This document shows, in pieces, positions 14,739 to 24,078 of a stretch of DNA of 64,000 nt. The DNA lies in the NCBI GenBank assembly GCA_947502835.1, contig CANNBJ010000003.1, positions 1-64,000 of the forward strand. The letters are read 5' to 3'. The stretch's first letter is position 1, and every line of letters starts with the position of its first letter. Position numbers and translations under genes: made by a program. This DNA comes from Bdellovibrionales bacterium. Its GTDB lineage: Bacteria; Bdellovibrionota; UBA1018; CAIMNF01. The notes under the pieces were generated by a model that was not told the DNA's origin, did not search any database, and saw nothing but the letters and a program-made list of their open reading frames with translations.

Positions 14739-16295
14739 ATGAGCTTTGATTACGACAAGGTGAAAGCCAAACAAGAGGATGCGCACGGCAACAGCTGGAC
14801 CGCGTACTCCGACCTGTTCATGATGCTTTCGACCGTGTTTCTGCTCCTCTATGTTTCGGTGGGGCTCAGAAGCCAAACCTCCGGGGTTGCGGTTCACGAG
14901 AAGATCAAGCAGCTCACCCAGAAGAACGCGGACCTTGAACAACAACTCCAAGTGTACAACACCCTTCGCGAGCAGCACATGAAGAACGAGGCCACTGAAG
15001 AGGAGGCCCAAGTTTACGACAAACTCATGAACAAATTGACCCTTCTCCAGGACGAGGCAAAAGACGAGAAGAATCGTTTGCGCCAGGCGGCCAAGGAAAA
15101 CGAAGAGAAGGAATATGCGCTCAATGAATATCAGCGTCTGATCCGGAACATCATCAACACGAACGTTCTCTCGAAAACCCAACTGGCCAAGAAGGATGTC
15201 ATCATCGCGAAAAAAGACACCATCAATGAAGAGCAGCGCCAGATGATCGAGGAACAGGAAGAGGAGATCAACGCAAATCGCGAGAAGATCGCGCAAACCG
15301 AAAAGGATCTCAAGAACAAGATTCGAGCGCTTCGCGAGGCCCGTGAGAACGAGGAAATCTCGAAGTCACAGATGGAAAAACGCATCGCTGCCCTGAAAGA
15401 GAAGTCGCAGGAGACGATCGAAGCCCTGGAGCGGAAGAACCAGAAGGCGCTCCAGAAGTTCGCGCAGCAGGAAGCCAAGATCAAGGCTGACTTTGAAGCT
15501 CAGCTCGCGCAGGAAAAATTGAGTGGCGCCGAACGGGAGCAGAGAATGGCCGAGTTCGAAGCGGAGGCGAGTGCACGGGAAGCAGCCCTGAAAGGAAAGG
15601 TCAGTGCACTTGGCTCGAAGGTGAGCGAACTTGGATCCAAGGTGGCTCAAGTCGAAGCTGAAAAGGGCAGGGCCCTTGCATCGGTGGATTCACTGCAAAA
15701 AGACCTGAAGCGCGCCCAGGAACTTGCCAATGCACGGAAAGAGCTCGCAAAGAGAATCAACTCCGAGCTGAAGCGGGCAGGTCTTTCAGGATCGGTGGAT
15801 GAGAAGACCGGTGACGTGACCCTTGCCTTCGGAGAAGAGTACTTTGATGCCGGGAGCTCGAAGCTGAAGCCCAGCATGGAGACGACGCTCAAGAAATTCA
15901 TGCCCGGGTACTCCTCGAGTCTTTTCAAGGATCCCAAGATTGCAAACAACATTGAGAACGTCGAGATTGTCGGGTTCGCATCCTCCACCTACAAGGGGCG
16001 GTACGTTCCACCAGATAGTCTCGATCCCAAGGATCGCGAAGCGATCGAATACAACATGAAGCTGAGTTCCCAGCGGGCGAATGCGATCTTCAGCCACATC
16101 GTGGACACGAAGAAAATGAGTTTCGAGCACCAGAAGGATCTTCTTCCGAAGATCAAGGTGGTGGGTCGCGGATACTTGCCGGAAGGAACGAGCGGGAAAG
16201 ATTTACCGAAAAACATGACCCAGAAGGAATTCTGCGCACGGTTCAACTGCAACCAGGCCCAAAAGGTCGTGATCAAATTTAAATTGAAGGATTGA
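14739..16295 (+). CDS. MotB-like protein: N-terminal TM with Asp, coiled coil, OmpA-like end
   Basis: A 518-residue inner-membrane protein. Residues 19-45 form one TM segment of MotB type; AYSDLFMMLSTVFLLLYV keeps the proton-binding Asp (Asp25) where MotB has AYADF. A coiled coil of about 300 residues follows, rich in Lys, Glu and Gln. The last 160 residues are an OmpA/MotB-like peptidoglycan-binding domain (FGEEYFDAGSSKLK; NMKLSSQRANAIF). The coiled coil is far longer than in flagellar MotB, so it may span the periplasm. Followed 10 bp later by the MotA-like gene. It is not a typical flagellar stator; ZorB-like or other MotB homologs are the closest concepts. Confidence 0.85.
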   Translation: MSFDYDKVKAKQEDAHGNSWTAYSDLFMMLSTVFLLLYVSVGLRSQTSGVAVHEKIKQLTQKNADLEQQLQVYNTLREQHMKNEATEEEAQVYDKLMNKLTLLQDEAKDEKNRLRQAAKENEEKEYALNEYQRLIRNIINTNVLSKTQLAKKDVIIAKKDTINEEQRQMIEEQEEEINANREKIAQTEKDLKNKIRALREARENEEISKSQMEKRIAALKEKSQETIEALERKNQKALQKFAQQEAKIKADFEAQLAQEKLSGAEREQRMAEFEAEASAREAALKGKVSALGSKVSELGSKVAQVEAEKGRALASVDSLQKDLKRAQELANARKELAKRINSELKRAGLSGSVDEKTGDVTLAFGEEYFDAGSSKLKPSMETTLKKFMPGYSSSLFKDPKIANNIENVEIVGFASSTYKGRYVPPDSLDPKDREAIEYNMKLSSQRANAIFSHIVDTKKMSFEHQKDLLPKIKVVGRGYLPEGTSGKDLPKNMTQKEFCARFNCNQAQKVVIKFKLKD

Positions 16296-16305
16296 GGAGA
16301 GCGCT

Positions 16306-17358
16306 ATGAACACGGGAGTAACGGGATATTTCTTGGATCTGTTGGTGACATTCGGAAAGGAGCTTTTGCTCCCCTTCCTGACCTTCGGCTTCGTGTCCGC
16401 CATCGCCCTGCGGTTCCTGATTTTCTGGACTGTGAAGCGGGAGGAATGGTTTGTGATGGAGTTTGAACGAAGACTTCAGCGCTACCTGATTCATGAAAAT
16501 CCCCATGGGGTTTTTTCGTTCACGGTCACGCTCAAGCGGATCCTCGAAAAAACCTTCTATGAGCTCTTCCAGACTCGAAGCGAGATGCACCGCCGGAAGT
16601 TCGACCACATCATGGCGCCCAGTGATCGCATTTTCCTGATTCAACAGGGGTCCGCCTATCTGGTTCGTGATTCCATCAAGTATGCGTCCACTCTAAGGAA
16701 GGACGAAGAGGTGGAGGAGAAGGATGAGTTGGTGGAGGTGTCCAAGCACGCCCTCTCGCTCAATCCCTGCTTCACCCGTTTGTTCGGGATCTTTCCGATT
16801 GGTGCGCTCAATGACTTCCTGAATCTGCTCCCGGGGCTTTTCATTGTAGGCGGGATTTTCGGTACGTTTCTCGGAATCATGAAGGCGCTTCCCGAACTTC
16901 AGGGTATGAATCCGAGTGATGCCGAGGGGACAAAGCTCATCATGGATACCTTCCTGGTCAAGATCGCCTTCTCGATGAGCACCTCCACCATGGGGATCCT
17001 CTATTCTGTTGCCTATACCATTTTCAATTCTTTCGTGAATCCTGAGAAGCTTTTCGTGGAGGTGGTGAATCGTTATGAGCGGAACCTGCACCAGCTCTGG
17101 CGCAAGAGCCGCAACAACGACCTTGCCGAACTCACGCGTTTTGACGAGCACCGCGATCCGGTGGAGGCTCTTGCGGAGCTCTCTCTCAAGAAGGAGATCG
17201 CTGCGGACGAAGCCAAGCGTCTCAAAAAACAGACCGAGGACCGACGGGGAATGAGCTATACGGGGCCTGTGAGCACCAAGGCCGCGCCTCCGCCAATGGC
17301 TGCGATCAATCCAAAGTCTTCACGCGATGATGAAGGGAACGGGGACTCAGCTGCTTGA
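16306..17358 (+). CDS. MotA/ExbB/TolQ-like proton channel subunit
   Basis: A 350-residue membrane protein with an N-terminal TM (residues of about 15-42) and two later TM segments carrying family signatures: GLFIVGGIFGTFLGIMKAL, split as GLFIVGG and GIFGTFLGI (compare GLLGTVxG of ExbB/TolQ), and STSTMGILYSVAYTIF. A long cytoplasmic loop lies between TM1 and TM2, and the last 100 residues are charged and probably cytoplasmic. With the MotB-like protein it should form a 5:2-type ion-driven stator. The spacing GIFGTFLG also recalls ZorA of Zorya systems, but no ZorC/D/E is present. Its stop overlaps the TTG start of the FHA gene. Confidence 0.82.
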   Translation: MNTGVTGYFLDLLVTFGKELLLPFLTFGFVSAIALRFLIFWTVKREEWFVMEFERRLQRYLIHENPHGVFSFTVTLKRILEKTFYELFQTRSEMHRRKFDHIMAPSDRIFLIQQGSAYLVRDSIKYASTLRKDEEVEEKDELVEVSKHALSLNPCFTRLFGIFPIGALNDFLNLLPGLFIVGGIFGTFLGIMKALPELQGMNPSDAEGTKLIMDTFLVKIAFSMSTSTMGILYSVAYTIFNSFVNPEKLFVEVVNRYERNLHQLWRKSRNNDLAELTRFDEHRDPVEALAELSLKKEIAADEAKRLKKQTEDRRGMSYTGPVSTKAAPPPMAAINPKSSRDDEGNGDSAA

Positions 17359-19625
17359 AACCAGGCCTTAGAATCCGCATGCGCTTTGACGGGCGCGATA
17401 CCGAAGTGGACGTGGGCGCCGATCAGTGTGTGATCGGTCGTGCGGACTTTCTTGCGGTGCGGATGCCTGCCTGTCCTACCATGAGCCGTGAGCATTTGCG
17501 GGTGGAGTACGGGGATGGCAAGGTTTGGATCACGGATCTGGGCTCATCAAACGGGACTTTCCTCGGGGGGCGAAGGCTCCCGCCGAAGACTCCGATCGAG
17601 TACCGCGGACAGGAACTGGTGGTCGGCGATCTTGAGATGGGAACCAAGGTTTGGATCTTGTACAACGACACTACGGCCCAAACCAACAAGGCCATGGAGT
17701 TGAGCGAGCGGATCCAGCTCCTGCACTTTGAAATCGCGGATCTCGAAAAAGCCAAAGCTGTTGTCGAGGAGAAGCAGCAGGTGATGGTGAAGAGGGTGGA
17801 AGACCTCATTTTCCGCGAGGTCGAGCTCTTCAAGTCCATCGACGAGCTCAAGCGTAAAATCGAAGAAGGCATGATGGAGGCGGAGTTCATTGAGCAGACC
17901 CTGAAAGACTGGGTGCTCAAGAAGGAGGCTGCCGAGATTGCGCTCAGCCAGCACGAGGCGAGCATCGCGGGGATTCAGCAATTCAATGGGGAGGAGGAAA
18001 AACTCCTCTTGGAGAAGAAATCCGAACTCGAGGCTTATCGGGCGAGTCTTGAGCAGGACCGGGCCGAGTCCAAGTCGCGCCACGAGCTGGAACTCGAGCG
18101 CATTGAGGCCGAGTCAAAGCTGAAACGGGCCCAAATTGAAAACGAAATTGAAGAGCTTAGGTCAAAAAAGCTGACAATCGAACGGGATCTGGAGGCGGCA
18201 ACCCTTGAACTCGAAACCGCGGAGCAGCGCGAACCCGAGCTTCGCGCAGAACTCCGGGGGATGGAGGACAGTCTCCATACGGCTCGTGCGGAGCTGGAAG
18301 TGGTGCGGGATCAGATTCCGCTCAGGCGCTCCGAACTGGGTGACTTGGAAGCCCTCGTAACCAGCATCCGGAAAGAAATTGAAGCATCCCAAGGGAAGGC
18401 CGCCCTCATCATCCAGGCAAGCGAGGCTGAGGTCCGCCGGATCGAGTCCGAGTCTGCGGTCAGCATTGCCAGAAAAGAAAAGGAATCGGATGACCAGATC
18501 GCCAAGTCGCGCGAGGAGTGGTTCGGGCAGAGTGAACAGAGAAAGATGGAGCTGGATGGGGTGCTTCGTGCGCGTGAGGCGCAGGCCGATCAAGCCATTG
18601 CGGCATTGAAAGAGAGTTTCGAGGCGCAAAGGACGCGTGAACGGGAATCCTTTGATGCGGAGATGCGGGTTGCGCGCGAAAAGTGGAGCGCTGAAACCAA
18701 GGCAAACGTTGAGAAGTTCCAGAGCGAGCAGACGGCAATCACGAAAGCCTGGAACGAGGAAGTGCGTGTTACAAAAGAACGGGATCTGCAAGATGTCCGT
18801 CTGATCCGTGCCACTGAAGAGCAAAAAATGCGGGAAGTGATCACCGATCATCGGGTGCGATTTGCAAAACAGGTGTCTGCAAGTGCCTTGGCAAGGATCA
18901 CCGGGGCTGATGCAAGCCTGAAGCCCGTCATGACAGGGCTCGAGGCCGAGCTGATCCGGTCCATCGAGGAGTACGCCAGGGGTGAAGGGTATCAGGTCGA
19001 ATCCCATGAGGTGAGCCAACGAAGGTTCATCCGGAAGACGATTGCCTGGGCGGCAGGAAGTGTGGCAGTGGTGCTTGCGTTGATCTATGGACCCGGATTC
19101 TTTGCGAAGAAAATCGACGTTCTGAAGGCCGAGAACGCGGCGGAAAATGCGCAGTTCATGAAGGATCTTCGGGACCAACGCGAACGAATGCTCGCACTCA
19201 AGCTTGAGCCGAGATCCGCATTTCAAGAAACCTATGTTGACAACATCCTCTACAATCCCGGCTACCTTGCGCTCAAGCAGGATGAGGCGGTTCAGAAGGA
19301 GTGGACTGCGGTTCTGTCCAAATTTTTCTTCGAGGTGTTGCTTCTCGACGACCAGAAAGTGGTGAACTACATCCCGGTCGAGACCTCCCTCGTCCGATCA
19401 CTTGCGGATGTGAACCAAGTGTTGAACACGGCCAACTTCGATGTGAATCTCAAGAAAATGAAGAGTCTTGAGGAGGAAAAGCAGACAGAACTCTGGATTG
19501 CGGCGGGGAGCAAGGACAATTGGGAAAAGCTCCGCAAGCGGGAAGCCGAATTCTATGCCGAGAAGGTGAAGTCGATGGGAGATCAAAAGGCACAAGAGCG
19601 CATCCCTGCCGGAAGCGGCCCTTAG
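17355..19625 (+). CDS. FHA-domain, long coiled-coil membrane protein
   Basis: A 756-residue protein. Residues of about 20-95 form an FHA domain with the phospho-threonine-binding signature GR, SREH and SSNGT. Residues 110-500 are an almost continuous coiled coil. A single TM lies near residues 558-580 (IAWAAGSVAVVLALIYGPGFF), followed by a roughly 175-residue domain that should face the periplasm. The likely start is TTG at 17355, overlapping the MotA-like stop (TTGA); an ATG at 17379 is an alternative. Placement in the MotAB-like operon suggests that it couples cytoplasmic Ser/Thr phosphorylation to the ion-driven complex. I know of no named family with this architecture. Confidence 0.85.
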   Translation: MKPGLRIRMRFDGRDTEVDVGADQCVIGRADFLAVRMPACPTMSREHLRVEYGDGKVWITDLGSSNGTFLGGRRLPPKTPIEYRGQELVVGDLEMGTKVWILYNDTTAQTNKAMELSERIQLLHFEIADLEKAKAVVEEKQQVMVKRVEDLIFREVELFKSIDELKRKIEEGMMEAEFIEQTLKDWVLKKEAAEIALSQHEASIAGIQQFNGEEEKLLLEKKSELEAYRASLEQDRAESKSRHELELERIEAESKLKRAQIENEIEELRSKKLTIERDLEAATLELETAEQREPELRAELRGMEDSLHTARAELEVVRDQIPLRRSELGDLEALVTSIRKEIEASQGKAALIIQASEAEVRRIESESAVSIARKEKESDDQIAKSREEWFGQSEQRKMELDGVLRAREAQADQAIAALKESFEAQRTRERESFDAEMRVAREKWSAETKANVEKFQSEQTAITKAWNEEVRVTKERDLQDVRLIRATEEQKMREVITDHRVRFAKQVSASALARITGADASLKPVMTGLEAELIRSIEEYARGEGYQVESHEVSQRRFIRKTIAWAAGSVAVVLALIYGPGFFAKKIDVLKAENAAENAQFMKDLRDQRERMLALKLEPRSAFQETYVDNILYNPGYLALKQDEAVQKEWTAVLSKFFFEVLLLDDQKVVNYIPVETSLVRSLADVNQVLNTANFDVNLKKMKSLEEEKQTELWIAAGSKDNWEKLRKREAEFYAEKVKSMGDQKAQERIPAGSGP

Positions 19626-19653
19626 GAGATCCGCTCCAGGAAACCCGCCCGAA

Positions 19654-20346
19654 TCAAAACGTGATTTTGGACTTTTCGAGGAGCTTTGCGCGATTCAGGA
19701 TCTTGATGGAGCGCCCCTTTTGCTCGATCAGCCCCTCCCGTTCAAGGTCCGCTAGGGTTCGGATCACGGTCTCCGGGGTCGTACTCGCCCATTCGGCGAT
19801 CTCTTTCCGGGTCCAGTTCTTGTCATGAAAGTTCTCGCGGAGGAATAACAGGGCTTCCGCAATCCTCTCGGCGGCGGAATGGGAGGAAACGCGTTTCAGC
19901 CTTTGCTCCATCAGGCGGAAGTCATGGGAGAGTTGCATCAGGAACTTCATGGCCAGTTCCGGGGTTTTTGCAATGAGATCCATGATGGTGGCTTTGGGAA
20001 TGAAGCAAATCTCCGCATCCTCGACCACGATCGCCGAACTTTGATAAGGCTCATCCGAAAAGAGTGCCCGGTAACCGATGAGGGACCCGTCGTTGAAAAT
20101 CTGAACAATGTGGGATTTTCCGTTCTCATCGAGTGCCTCGAGTTTGACGGTTCCCGAGGTCACACAGTAGATTCCGGTTCCGGGATTTCCCGCATAGAAC
20201 AAATACTGGCCCGCCTTTTGGCGGGTCTGGAACTTGTTTTGATCAATGAAATCGAGGTCTTGTTTTTTCAGCGAGCAAAAAAGACTCTGCGACCTGCTCT
20301 CGCAATTGCTGCAACTGTGTTTGGTCATTGCCTGGTCTTTTTGCAT
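19654..20346 (-). CDS. Crp/Fnr family transcription regulator with N-terminal Cys cluster
   Basis: A 230-residue protein with a cyclic-nucleotide-binding-type beta barrel (residues of about 25-140) and a C-terminal winged HTH (RKEIAEWASTTPETVIRTL). Near the start is C-S-N-C-x8-C (residues 12, 15 and 24), resembling the iron-sulfur cysteines of FNR, so redox or NO sensing is possible; the fourth FNR-type Cys is not obvious. An internal ATG (codon 7) could be the true start. It is divergent from a CBS-domain gene, with a Crp-spaced palindrome between them, so autoregulation is likely. Confidence 0.88.
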   Translation of the reverse strand: MQKDQAMTKHSCSNCESRSQSLFCSLKKQDLDFIDQNKFQTRQKAGQYLFYAGNPGTGIYCVTSGTVKLEALDENGKSHIVQIFNDGSLIGYRALFSDEPYQSSAIVVEDAEICFIPKATIMDLIAKTPELAMKFLMQLSHDFRLMEQRLKRVSSHSAAERIAEALLFLRENFHDKNWTRKEIAEWASTTPETVIRTLADLEREGLIEQKGRSIKILNRAKLLEKSKITF

Positions 20347-20364
20347 TGGTTTCCGTTCTCGCGA

Positions 20365-20384
20365 AACATGATCCCGGTCATGTT
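20365..20384. promoter_or_regulatory. Palindromic Crp/Fnr-type operator
   Basis: Perfect 7-bp arms AACATGA-N6-TCATGTT. The geometry equals the Crp site (TGTGA-N6-TCACA). It lies between the divergent Crp/Fnr and CBS genes, 19 bp from the regulator's start. Confidence 0.7.
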
Positions 20385-20452
20385 CTTTGTCCGGCCCATC
20401 ATACCATCAAAGAGGGGTCTTTCGCTACTCTTGGCTCAGGAGGCAAATCGCC

Positions 20453-20863
20453 ATGAGTAAATCCATTCCATTCATCCAGAAATACATGACCACCACCCCT
20501 CATTCTGTGGGTCGCGAGCAGCCGCTTGCGACTGCGCAATCCCTGATGACCCAGCACAGAATCCGCCATCTTCCCGTAATGTCGGATGGCCAGCTGGTGG
20601 GCATTTTGTCCGATCGCGATGTGAAACTTGCGATGTCTCTTCGTGGAGTCGACCCGGAAATCTGCAAAGTCGGGGAGATTGCAAATGAGGAGGCGTTCCT
20701 CGTGAAGCCCGATTCAAAGCTGGATGAGGTGGTAAAAATGATGGCCGACAAAAAGATCGGGTCGGTGCTCGTCGTGGACCATCACCGTTTGGTCGGGATT
20801 TTTACGACCACCGATGCACTTCAGGCTCTGGGCGAACTGCTTCAAACCCGTTTGGCACACTAG
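20453..20863 (+). CDS. Two-CBS-domain protein
   Basis: A 136-residue protein made of two CBS motifs ([20 protein letters not shown] and [22 protein letters not shown]), a module that binds adenosine nucleotides and often senses energy state. The ATG at 20453 is chosen for its ribosome-binding site (AGGAGG, 9 nt upstream); the frame could extend to 20387 but would cover the operator region. Stand-alone CBS proteins beside Fnr-like regulators are common in anaerobic or microaerobic regulons; the target here is unknown. Confidence 0.9.
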   Translation: MSKSIPFIQKYMTTTPHSVGREQPLATAQSLMTQHRIRHLPVMSDGQLVGILSDRDVKLAMSLRGVDPEICKVGEIANEEAFLVKPDSKLDEVVKMMADKKIGSVLVVDHHRLVGIFTTTDALQALGELLQTRLAH

Positions 20864-20873
20864 GAGCGGAAGG

Positions 20874-21077
20874 ATGGAAGCCCGTCTCTGCCTTCATTGC
20901 GGACAATCCGCTTCAAATCCGGTGCTCGCCGACTTCTGCTGTCAGGAGTGTGCGGCGATGTATCGGATTCTGGCCCGATCCCTGCTTGTCTCCCTGCATG
21001 GGGAATCCCCGAGAGTCGCGCGAGCCGGTATTCCATGCCCGCGGATTGAAAAAGATTTATCAGAGCGGAGGTGTTGA
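20874..21077 (+). CDS. Small CxxC...CCxxC metal-binding-type protein
   Basis: A 67-residue ORF with a strong ribosome-binding site (GGAGCGGAAGG). The first 30 residues carry CLHC and, 12 residues later, CCQEC (Cys6, 9, 22, 23, 26), a pattern like the treble-clef N-terminal domain of heavy-metal P-type ATPases (PF12156 type). The 3' part overlaps the ABC ATPase gene by about 80 bp in another frame. It may bind Zn or Cu, or be the remnant of a larger gene. Confidence 0.6.
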   Translation: MEARLCLHCGQSASNPVLADFCCQECAAMYRILARSLLVSLHGESPRVARAGIPCPRIEKDLSERRC

Positions 21078-21723
21078 GGTGGCGGCCCTTCGGGGGGTCG
21101 ACCTTGATCTTTACGAGGGAGAATTTGTCGTCATTTTGGGACCTTCTGGCAGCGGCAAGTCGACTCTGCTCAACATCCTGGGGGGGCTCGACTCCGCAAC
21201 CGAGGGAGAGGTCTTCTATCGGGACCACAACCTGGTTCAGGCGGATCCGGACGAGCTGACCCGCTTTCGTCGCGAGCATGTGGGATTCGTGTTCCAATTC
21301 TACAACCTGATTTCGAGTCTCACGGCCGAGGAGAACGTGCAGCTCGTGACCGAGATTGCCGAGAATCCCATGGATGCGGCCGAAGCCCTGCGATGGGTGG
21401 GGATGGAGGGCCTTGCGGCGAGATTTCCTTCTGAGCTCTCGGGAGGCGAGCAACAGAGGGTGGCGATTGCGAGGGCCGTATCCAAGCGCCCGGACATTCT
21501 TTTGTGTGATGAGCCCACCGGAGCCCTTGATGTCGAAACGGGACGAAAGGTGATTGAGGCGATCTTGAAGGTCAATCGTGAACTTCGCACTCTTTCGGTG
21601 GTGATCACCCACAATGCGGCCATTGCCGGAGTCGCAGATCGGGTGATCAAGCTTGCGAGCGGGGGAATCGTGGAGGTGGTCCGGAATCCCAAGAAGGTTG
21701 CTGTATCGGAGCTTTCATGGTGA
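20998..21723 (+). CDS. ABC transporter ATPase (MacB/DevA/LolD-like)
   Basis: A 241-residue ATPase with Walker [10 protein letters not shown], a Q-loop in [10 protein letters not shown], signature [14 protein letters not shown], Walker [12 protein letters not shown] and the switch His (VITHN). The sequence is typical of the MacB/LolD/DevA branch, which works with FtsX-like permeases rather than with pore-type importers. The ATG at 20998 is preferred because it gives a normal N-terminus (HARGLKKIY); a GTG at 20950 is possible. The stop overlaps the permease start. Confidence 0.9.
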   Translation: MGNPRESREPVFHARGLKKIYQSGGVEVAALRGVDLDLYEGEFVVILGPSGSGKSTLLNILGGLDSATEGEVFYRDHNLVQADPDELTRFRREHVGFVFQFYNLISSLTAEENVQLVTEIAENPMDAAEALRWVGMEGLAARFPSELSGGEQQRVAIARAVSKRPDILLCDEPTGALDVETGRKVIEAILKVNRELRTLSVVITHNAAIAGVADRVIKLASGGIVEVVRNPKKVAVSELSW

Positions 21724-24077
21724 TGCGGGTGCTCGGCAGGAAGGCCATCCGAAATCTCATTTCCTTGCGTGCCCAGACGGGCGCCACCGGGATCCTCGTG
21801 ATGTTCGGTGTGGCTTCCCTCGTGTCCACGTGGAGTGCGTACGAAACCCTGAAGTCGGCACGAGATCGTTTTTACAAAAGCCACCTTCTTGGAGATGTGT
21901 TCTCCGAGTACAAGAGTGTACCCCTCTCGCTCGCCCGAAAAATCAGGTCCATTCCGGGTGTCGACCAAACCTTGTTTCGCACTTCGGTTCAGGGGTTGGT
22001 CCGGATCGGGGATCCGGCCATCGCCCGATTCCTCTCGGTCCCCTCCGGGCGTGATCCCGGGGTGAATCGCCTGCACCTTCGGGAAGGGAGATTGCCCGTG
22101 TTGGGGAGCGAAATCGAGGTTGCGCTCCATGAGGGATTTGCGAGGGCGTATTCCCTTCACCCGGGTGACCCGCTCACTGTGCAAATCGAGGGGAACCAGG
22201 TGCGCGTCAGGATTGCAGGAATCGCGACATCTCCCGAGTTTGTCTATGCGCTTGGTCCCGGGGTTCCACTCTCGGACGATCGTAGATTTGCCGTTCTATG
22301 GATGCCGGAAGAGCATTTGAACCGTCTGGCCCGGATGACAGATGCTTTCAATTCACTCGCGCTCACGCTTCGTCATCCTTCGAAAGCGGATGAGGTGAAA
22401 GGACAGGTCGATTGGATCACGAGGAATTACGGCGTGCGTGCGGCATACGGGCGGGATCGATTGATCTCCGCACGGTTCGTCGATCAGGAGATCGACCAAC
22501 AAAGAGCCTCAGCCATCATCACCCCGCTCGTGTTTCTCGGGATCACTGCGTTTCTGATCCATGTGATCTTCGGAAGATTGCTGAATCTCCAGCGGCCCGA
22601 AATCGCAACACTGAAAGCCTTGGGATATTCGAACAGGAGCATCACCCGTCACTACCTCGGCATGGTCGTGTTGATGATTCTTGTCGGATCCATTCCGGGC
22701 ATTGGAATGGGAATGTTTTTCGGGGGCATGATGACGCGAAGCTATTCCCGTTTCTTCCGGTTCCCTGAATTCTCCTTCGAGCTCGATCCCCGATCTGTGG
22801 TTGTCGGAGTTGGCATTGCGATTCTTTCCGGAGTCTTGGGAGCATTCCTGAGTTTGAGGGCGATCTCGAATCTCGAGCCATCCCAGGCCATGCGCGCGCC
22901 CATTCCCCGGCCCATGAGACACATCTTTCTGCATGCCCGCGCTCACCTCCTTTCCATGCGCTCAAGAATGGTGCTTCGAAACCTGTTTTCGCGTCCCTTG
23001 CGTCTCACCTTGACGGTTCTCGGGATTTCAACAGCATCCAGTGTGATCATTCTTGCGCTTTCTTGGGGGGACATCACCGACTTCATGATCACGACCCAGT
23101 TTCAAAGAATCCAGCACGAGGACTTGGATGTGAGTTTTCGAAGAACCGTGTCAAATGGAGCACTCCAGAGTTTACGAAACCTTCCCGGGGTTCTCGAAGT
23201 GGAGGGAGTCCGTCGGATTCCGGTGCGGTTTCGAATCGCCGGATTCTCGAAAGAGGCGATGTTGAGCGCATGGCCGGACTCCCTGCGTCTCCGTGAAATC
23301 GTCGATTCCGATCTCAATCCGGAGCCTCTTCCCCTTCAAGGGGTTCTCCTGTCGGATGCATTCCGGAGAAAAGGGGGAATTCGTGCGGGGCAGGAGGTCT
23401 TCATGGATCGGGTGGATCCGCCGTTTCAACGACTTCGATTCCGAGTCGCAGGGTTTTCGGGGGATGTCATCGGAATTGGTGCGCATTTGCGGATTCCCGA
23501 GCTCGAGGCGCAACTGAATGAGGCCCGCGGGATCAACGGCGCGCTTCTGAAAATCGACCCTCGCGAGAAGGAAGCGCTTTATTCGAGGTTGAAGGACTAT
23601 CCATTGGTGGCGAGCATCACGAGGAAGGACTCCCTCTATTACGGGTTCAAGCACACGCTTGCGGCCATGATCCGGACCGGGACCAGGCTCATCACATTCT
23701 TCGGGCTCGGAATCGCTTTCGGTGTGGTCTACAACACGATCCGGGTGAGCTTCTCCGAACGGATTCGCGAGATCGCAAGTCTCAGGGTTTTGGGACTTGC
23801 CGAGCGCGAGGCCTTTCAACTTCTCATTTCAGAGGTGGGACTCCAGCTTCTATTGGCGCTTCCCGCGGGCTGCTTCCTTGGAACCGGACTTGTGCACTGG
23901 ATGATGACGAGTGTGAATACGGAGGACTTTACATTTCCCGTCGTGATTGATGCCCGATCCTACCTCTATTCGATGGCTCTGGTGGGGGTCGCATTTGCAC
24001 TGAGTGTGGCGTCGATGCGTCAGCTCTCGAAGAAAGAGTCGATCCTCCAGACACTCAAGATCAGGGATACGGGGTGA
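21717..24077 (+). CDS. ABC transporter permease, duplicated FtsX-like domains
   Basis: A 786-residue membrane protein with two FtsX-like halves: TM near residue 20, a periplasmic domain (about 45-250), then three TM around 265-385; the same layout repeats from TM near residue 425, periplasmic domain 450-640 and final TM around 645-770. Such large permeases act with a LolD/MacB-type ATPase and a membrane-fusion protein in outward export or mechanotransmission (DevBCA-like). It starts within the last codons of the ATPase gene and ends 1 bp before the adaptor gene. Confidence 0.88.
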   Translation: MVMRVLGRKAIRNLISLRAQTGATGILVMFGVASLVSTWSAYETLKSARDRFYKSHLLGDVFSEYKSVPLSLARKIRSIPGVDQTLFRTSVQGLVRIGDPAIARFLSVPSGRDPGVNRLHLREGRLPVLGSEIEVALHEGFARAYSLHPGDPLTVQIEGNQVRVRIAGIATSPEFVYALGPGVPLSDDRRFAVLWMPEEHLNRLARMTDAFNSLALTLRHPSKADEVKGQVDWITRNYGVRAAYGRDRLISARFVDQEIDQQRASAIITPLVFLGITAFLIHVIFGRLLNLQRPEIATLKALGYSNRSITRHYLGMVVLMILVGSIPGIGMGMFFGGMMTRSYSRFFRFPEFSFELDPRSVVVGVGIAILSGVLGAFLSLRAISNLEPSQAMRAPIPRPMRHIFLHARAHLLSMRSRMVLRNLFSRPLRLTLTVLGISTASSVIILALSWGDITDFMITTQFQRIQHEDLDVSFRRTVSNGALQSLRNLPGVLEVEGVRRIPVRFRIAGFSKEAMLSAWPDSLRLREIVDSDLNPEPLPLQGVLLSDAFRRKGGIRAGQEVFMDRVDPPFQRLRFRVAGFSGDVIGIGAHLRIPELEAQLNEARGINGALLKIDPREKEALYSRLKDYPLVASITRKDSLYYGFKHTLAAMIRTGTRLITFFGLGIAFGVVYNTIRVSFSERIREIASLRVLGLAEREAFQLLISEVGLQLLLALPAGCFLGTGLVHWMMTSVNTEDFTFPVVIDARSYLYSMALVGVAFALSVASMRQLSKKESILQTLKIRDTG

Positions 24078-24078
24078 T

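Noticed and set aside
18162-19226. Antisense ORF (354 codons) within the FHA coiled-coil gene
   Set aside because: Arises from the biased codons of the coiled coil on the sense strand.
14739-19625. Zorya anti-phage system
   Set aside because: ZorA/ZorB-like features exist, but no ZorC, ZorD or ZorE-type gene follows; the third gene is an FHA protein.
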